The position numbers and the translations under genes are program-made. Below, one piece after another: positions 63,157-64,000 of a stretch of 64,000 bases of DNA. The notes under the pieces were generated by a model. The model ran no database searches, was not told the origin of the DNA, and saw only the letters and a list, made by a program, of their open reading frames with translations. Position 1 is the first letter of the stretch. Every line of letters starts with the position of its first letter. The DNA is from Macrococcus carouselicus (GTDB lineage Bacteria; Bacillota; Bacilli; Staphylococcales; Staphylococcaceae): positions 372,001 through 436,000 of the forward strand of contig NZ_SCWD01000001.1 of the NCBI RefSeq assembly GCF_004359515.1. The letters are read 5' to 3'.

Positions 63157-63390
63157 ATGGCAAATTTCGATAAAGTAAAAGACATCATCGTAGACCGTTT
63201 AGGTGTGGATGCTGATAAAGTAACACCTGAAGCTTCTTTCAAAGATGACTTAGGTGCTGACTCTTTAGACATCGCGGAACTCGTGATGGAACTTGAAGAT
63301 GAATTCGGTATGGAGATTCCGGACGAAGAAGCTGAAAAAATCAACACAGTTGGTGACGCAGTTAATTTCATCGAATCTTTAAACAAATAA
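63157..63390 (+). CDS. acpP: Acyl carrier protein
   Basis: 77-aa acidic four-helix protein; the phosphopantetheine serine is S36 in [29 protein letters not shown] is a near-perfect ribosome-binding site, suiting a very abundant protein. The upstream in-frame ATG at 63106 is inside fabG. Last gene of the FapR operon. Confidence 0.98.
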   Translation: MANFDKVKDIIVDRLGVDADKVTPEASFKDDLGADSLDIAELVMELEDEFGMEIPDEEAEKINTVGDAVNFIESLNK

Positions 63391-63394
63391 GACG

Positions 63395-63428
63395 AAGTGG
63401 TCTCAGTCGAGACCACTTTTTCTTTTTT
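63395..63428 (+). terminator. Rho-independent terminator after acpP
   Basis: AAGTGGTCTC pairs with GAGACCACTT over AGTC, followed by a long T tract interrupted by one C. Confidence 0.9.
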
Positions 63429-63479
63429 TTCGTCTCTTTTTAACGTAAAATAGTATAGATAACGTCAAGGAGGACATTT

Positions 63480-64000
63480 ATGAACAAAAAGCATGCGATC
63501 TTATATCAGTTTCATCAGAAATTCGATAACAAAATGAAGGAGCTATCAATTATACCTCGCAACCCGAAAATCTATGAGCAGGCATTCTCCCATTCAAGTT
63601 TTATCAATGACTTTAAAATGAACAAGATCACGGATAATGAACGTCTCGAGTTTTTAGGTGATGCGGTGTTAGAATTGGTGGTTTCTCAATATCTTTACAG
63701 AGAACATAGCGATATGTCAGAAGGACAGCTGACAAAATTACGGGCGTCTATCGTCTGTGAACCATCACTTGTGACATTTGCCTCACATCTGAATTTTGCT
63801 GATCTCATCCTGTTAGGGAAGGGAGAGGAAAAGACAGGCGGAAGAACCCGGCCATCACTGATTGCAGACGTCTTTGAAGCCTTTATCGGTGCACTGTATC
63901 TGGACCTCGGCTTTGATGCGGCGGTCACTTTTGCCGAAAAAGCCATCTTTCCTTATATCGCTGATGAACTATTGACGGGAACGCTTGACTTCAAGACTTA
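63480..64000 (+). CDS. rnc: Ribonuclease III, N-terminal part (runs off the window)
   Basis: Double-strand-specific RNase for rRNA and mRNA processing. 173 residues are visible, starting [15 protein letters not shown] after AAGGAGGACATTT. The catalytic signature [17 protein letters not shown] is at about residues 52-68, and [15 protein letters not shown] carries the second acidic pair. The double-stranded-RNA-binding domain lies beyond the end. The order acpP-rnc is the usual one. Confidence 0.95.
   Translation, partial: MNKKHAILYQFHQKFDNKMKELSIIPRNPKIYEQAFSHSSFINDFKMNKITDNERLEFLGDAVLELVVSQYLYREHSDMSEGQLTKLRASIVCEPSLVTFASHLNFADLILLGKGEEKTGGRTRPSLIADVFEAFIGALYLDLGFDAAVTFAEKAIFPYIADELLTGTLDFKT

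Overview
This 64 kb window is an ordinary chromosomal stretch of a low-GC Gram-positive bacterium of the family Staphylococcaceae, most consistent with Macrococcus in the broad sense. The core gene order (ylmH-divIVA-ileS-lspA-rluD-pyr operon ... rqcH/gmk/rpoZ/coaBC/priA/def/fmt/rsmB/rlmN/prpC/prkC/rsgA/rpe/thiN/rpmB/yloU/fakA/recG/fapR/plsX/fabD/fabG/acpP/rnc) is that of staphylococci. Four extras point away from Staphylococcus: a full glycogen pathway, a pyrK-pyrD pair inside the pyr operon, a CYP152 P450 and a Kup potassium transporter. By eye the GC content is in the mid-forties, above Staphylococcus and the M. caseolyticus group, so a higher-GC Macrococcus or a close relative is likely. 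The species cannot be fixed from the sequence alone.

Layout. 1-5972: end of the division cluster, then T-box-controlled ileS, lspA and rluD. 6061-17604: pyrimidine operon pyrR-uraA-pyrB-pyrC-carA-carB-pyrK-pyrD-pyrF-pyrE, with two PyrR-type attenuators. 17618-18313: an unrecognised membrane protein. 18366-30258: carbohydrate-storage block, with pullulanase and phosphoglucomutase on the minus strand, divergent from glgB-glgC-glgD-glgA-glgP. 30309-43623: a DUF454 protein, rqcH, then a long run of translation, CoA, replication-restart and signalling genes ending with the PrkC kinase. 43653-52504: accessory block (PspC-like protein, S41-like protein plus P450, rhodanese, kup, haem-sensing hssRS with the hrtBA efflux pump). 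52536-59245: rsgA to recG. 59257-59877: class A sortase. 59940-63390: FapR-controlled phospholipid and fatty-acid operon, then the start of rnc, which runs off the window.

How genes work together. The pyr operon carries all six steps of UMP synthesis plus uracil uptake. The glg block links glucose-1-phosphate (Pgm) to ADP-glucose (GlgC/GlgD), elongation (GlgA), branching (GlgB), phosphorolysis (GlgP) and debranching (pullulanase). FapR-PlsX-FabD-FabG-AcpP and FakA govern acyl supply for phospholipids. The P450 probably consumes free fatty acids. HssRS and HrtBA form a haem-stress circuit with a recognisable operator.

I saw no tRNA or rRNA gene, CRISPR array, transposase, prophage or origin. 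No gene-free stretch exceeds 300 bases; the longest (1400-1616, 4344-4588, 5973-6196) hold a T-box, a terminator and the pyr leader. The most interesting part is the two-gene unit 44021-46207: a cytoplasmic S41-protease-like protein directly abutting a P450 that carries the residue signature of alkene-forming fatty-acid decarboxylases.
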